NCBI GenBank assembly: GCA_002327985.1 | Contig: DCVM01000008.1 | Location: 1-50,886 of the forward strand | DNA: 50,886 nt | Direction: 5' to 3' | Source of the DNA: Syntrophaceae bacterium UBA2188 | GTDB lineage: Bacteria > Desulfobacterota > BSN033 > UBA1163 | Program-made: the position numbers and the translations under genes | Notes under the pieces: model-generated | What the model was told of the DNA's origin: nothing | Seen by the model: the letters and a program-made list of their open reading frames with translations, nothing else | Databases searched by the model: none | Part shown: piece after piece, positions 49,156 to 50,886 of the stretch | Position numbering within the stretch: position 1 is the first letter of the stretch | Layout: every line of letters starts with the position of its first letter

Positions 49156-50052
49156 TTAATAAACCTCCCTGATTCGTTTCCTGAACCAGAATCCCAAAAT
49201 ATTTAGGAAGAGAGTCATTAAGAATAACGTCATCCCCGCAGCAAAAATGGTTTTATACTCGGTGGTTCCGTGAGGAACATCTCCCAGACTGACTCCGACA
49301 ATGTAGGCAGTCAGGGTCTGAACCGGTTCAATCGGGTTCAGGGTCAGATTGGGCATCATTCCCGCTGCAATGGCCACCACCATGGTCTCTCCAATAGCCC
49401 TGGAGATACCAATGATAAACGCCGCAGCAATGCCTGAAAAGGCGGCAGGGATAATTACTTTAAAGGCCGTCTGGAATTTTGTAGCCCCCATGGCATAAGA
49501 CCCTTCCCGAATATGCATCGGGACGGCCTTCATTGAATCCTCGCTGACAGAACTGACATAAGGAATGATCATAATCCCCATGACGATGCCAGGGCTCAAG
49601 GCATTAAATCCAGAGAGATGGGGGATCCATTTTTGGAGAATGGGTGTAAGAAAAAGGAGGGCAAAATAACCATAAACCACTGTGGGGACAGCCGCCAGGA
49701 GCTCGAGGAAGGGTTTTGCAACTTCTTTGACCTTAAAGGGTGCATATTCGCTAAGGTAGACGGCAACGATGAGACCGATGGGCAAAGAGACGAGCACAGC
49801 AATTCCAGTGACCAGGAGCGTTCCTGTGACCAGGGGTAAAATACCAAACTTGGGTTGAGCAAAAAGGGGAGTCCATTGTCTACCCGTCAGAAACTCCCAG
49901 AGCGATACATCCTTAAAGAAACTCAGTGCCTCATAGAAAAGGATAAAGACGATGCCGAGGGTGATAAAAATGGAAGAGAGGGCACTGAATAACAGCAACC
50001 ATTCAACTGCCCCCTCTTTAATCTTTTTGGAGATTTTACGCTTCAGAAACAT
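49156..50052 (-). CDS. pstC: Phosphate ABC transporter permease PstC (system 1)
   Basis: 298 residues with six predicted helices. The coupling loop SEDSMKAVPMHIREGSYAMGATKFQT identifies PstC. It starts 1 nt after the pstS1 stop and ends 2 nt before pstA1, a tight operon. Confidence 0.94.
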   Translation of the reverse strand: MFLKRKISKKIKEGAVEWLLLFSALSSIFITLGIVFILFYEALSFFKDVSLWEFLTGRQWTPLFAQPKFGILPLVTGTLLVTGIAVLVSLPIGLIVAVYLSEYAPFKVKEVAKPFLELLAAVPTVVYGYFALLFLTPILQKWIPHLSGFNALSPGIVMGIMIIPYVSSVSEDSMKAVPMHIREGSYAMGATKFQTAFKVIIPAAFSGIAAAFIIGISRAIGETMVVAIAAGMMPNLTLNPIEPVQTLTAYIVGVSLGDVPHGTTEYKTIFAAGMTLFLMTLFLNILGFWFRKRIREVY

Positions 50053-50053
50053 C

Positions 50054-50886
50054 TCATTTCTTTTCCTCTAATTTAAGAAGATCCTCAATTTTCATTCCAA
50101 TCTTTGCCTCTCCGCCAAATACAGTGCCGATGATCCGTTTGGTAAACCGTTCTGTTGCAAGCTTGTAGGCCCGGTCAGGTAAAGGAATATATTTGACTTG
50201 TTTGACCAGCGTTGGAGCATGCTTAAGATAGAACTCCACAAATTCTTTGACTTCCGGCCTTTCTGCTGATTTTTTATTGACATAAATAAAGATGGGCCTC
50301 GAAAGGGGATGGTAGGTTCCATCCATGACCGTTTTCTCTGAGGGAAGAATAGGCCCTTTTCCTCCATCGATAGCGACCAATTTTAACTTATCGGGATTCT
50401 CGGCATAGTAGGAATAACCAAAAAATCCGAGTCCTCCTCTGTCTGAGGCAATTCCTTGAACCAGTACATTGTCATCTTCGCTCGCAGTAAAATCACCACG
50501 GCTAGATCGGGCCTTTCCCACAATCGCTTCTGTAAAATAATCAAAGGTTCCTGAATCCACGCCAGGACCATAAAGCTTCAATGGAACATCGGGCCCATTC
50601 GGATTCACCTGCTTCCAATTGGTAATTTTTCGCTCTGCCGCTGGCTCCCAGATCTTTTTGAGGTCTGCAACCGTCATGGAGGTCACCCAGTTATTTTTGG
50701 GATTCACCATGACAGCGAGCCCATCATAAGCGACTGGAAGTTCAATATATTCGATGCCGGCCTCTTTGCAGACATCCATCTCTTTTTTAACAATGGGTCT
50801 GGAGGCATCAGAGATATCGGTTTCGCCTCTTGAAAATTTTTTAAATCCACCGCCTGTTCCTGAAATTCCAACGGTCACTTTCACAG
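50054..50886 (-). CDS. pstS: Phosphate-binding protein PstS, 5' end beyond the window
   Basis: At least 277 C-terminal residues; the gene runs off the right edge (a GTG at 50884 is not the start). VGISGTGGGFKKFSRGETDI then SDASRPI matches the binding-site entry of soluble PstS. GVDSGTFDYFTEAI and DRGGLGFFGYSYY are later conserved segments. It feeds PstC/PstA system 1. The Pho-box region, if present, lies outside the window. Confidence 0.93.
   Translation of the reverse strand, partial: VKVTVGISGTGGGFKKFSRGETDISDASRPIVKKEMDVCKEAGIEYIELPVAYDGLAVMVNPKNNWVTSMTVADLKKIWEPAAERKITNWKQVNPNGPDVPLKLYGPGVDSGTFDYFTEAIVGKARSSRGDFTASEDDNVLVQGIASDRGGLGFFGYSYYAENPDKLKLVAIDGGKGPILPSEKTVMDGTYHPLSRPIFIYVNKKSAERPEVKEFVEFYLKHAPTLVKQVKYIPLPDRAYKLATERFTKRIIGTVFGGEAKIGMKIEDLLKLEEKK

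Overview
The window comes from the chromosome of a Gram-negative bacterium. It carries LPS export permeases (LptF/LptG), a Kdo/heptose-type LPS kinase and a nearly complete type II secretion operon. GatB implies tRNA-dependent amidation. Gene content and the style of the signalling genes fit a deltaproteobacterial (Desulfobacterota-like) or related anaerobic lineage. This is inference, because no rRNA or taxonomic marker was compared.

Layout. 1-302: the end of a tyrosine recombinase beside tRNA-Arg(CCG). 334-15067: housekeeping genes in mixed orientation (alpha/beta hydrolase, LPS kinase, gatB, mtnA, SAM hydrolase, aminotransferase, endonuclease V, a TPR plus periplasmic-binding-fold lipoprotein-like protein, hpt, two small conserved genes, ccdA, lptF-lptG). 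15162-15280: initiator tRNA with its own promoter and terminator. 15332-26663: an eleven-gene type II secretion operon, gspE-F-G-H-I-J-K-L-M-C-D, transcribed leftward.

26664-31060 is a gene graveyard. It holds a possible degenerate GEMM-type riboswitch fused to a truncated ORF, remnants of vapC, of a Y1 transposase tail and of mazE/mazF, an intact DUF4143 ATPase bracketed by a 36-bp direct repeat, a 131-bp MITE-like element inserted into one repeat copy, and a radical-SAM gene with an in-frame TAG. Next come a nucleotidyltransferase with a small partner gene (a toxin-antitoxin-like pair).

The most interesting locus is 31957-32736. It is a secreted DsbA/thioredoxin-fold gene whose only in-frame stop is a TGA exactly where the first cysteine of the CxxC active site belongs (Sec-Pro-Tyr-Cys). 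A short hairpin follows that satisfies the published bacterial SECIS geometry. I annotate it as a candidate UxxC selenoprotein. Just upstream is a 1116-residue MalT-like ATPase/TPR/BTAD regulator.

36368-41415 is a signalling island: two histidine kinases, three tandem paralogous response regulators and a class II cyclic-nucleotide-phosphodiesterase-like metallohydrolase. 41447-50886 is mainly phosphate uptake: two complete Pst transporters in tandem, three PstB ATPases (two with unusual catalytic motifs), PhoU and a release-factor-like gene. The intergenic spaces are rich in short palindromes and word-like degenerate repeats.
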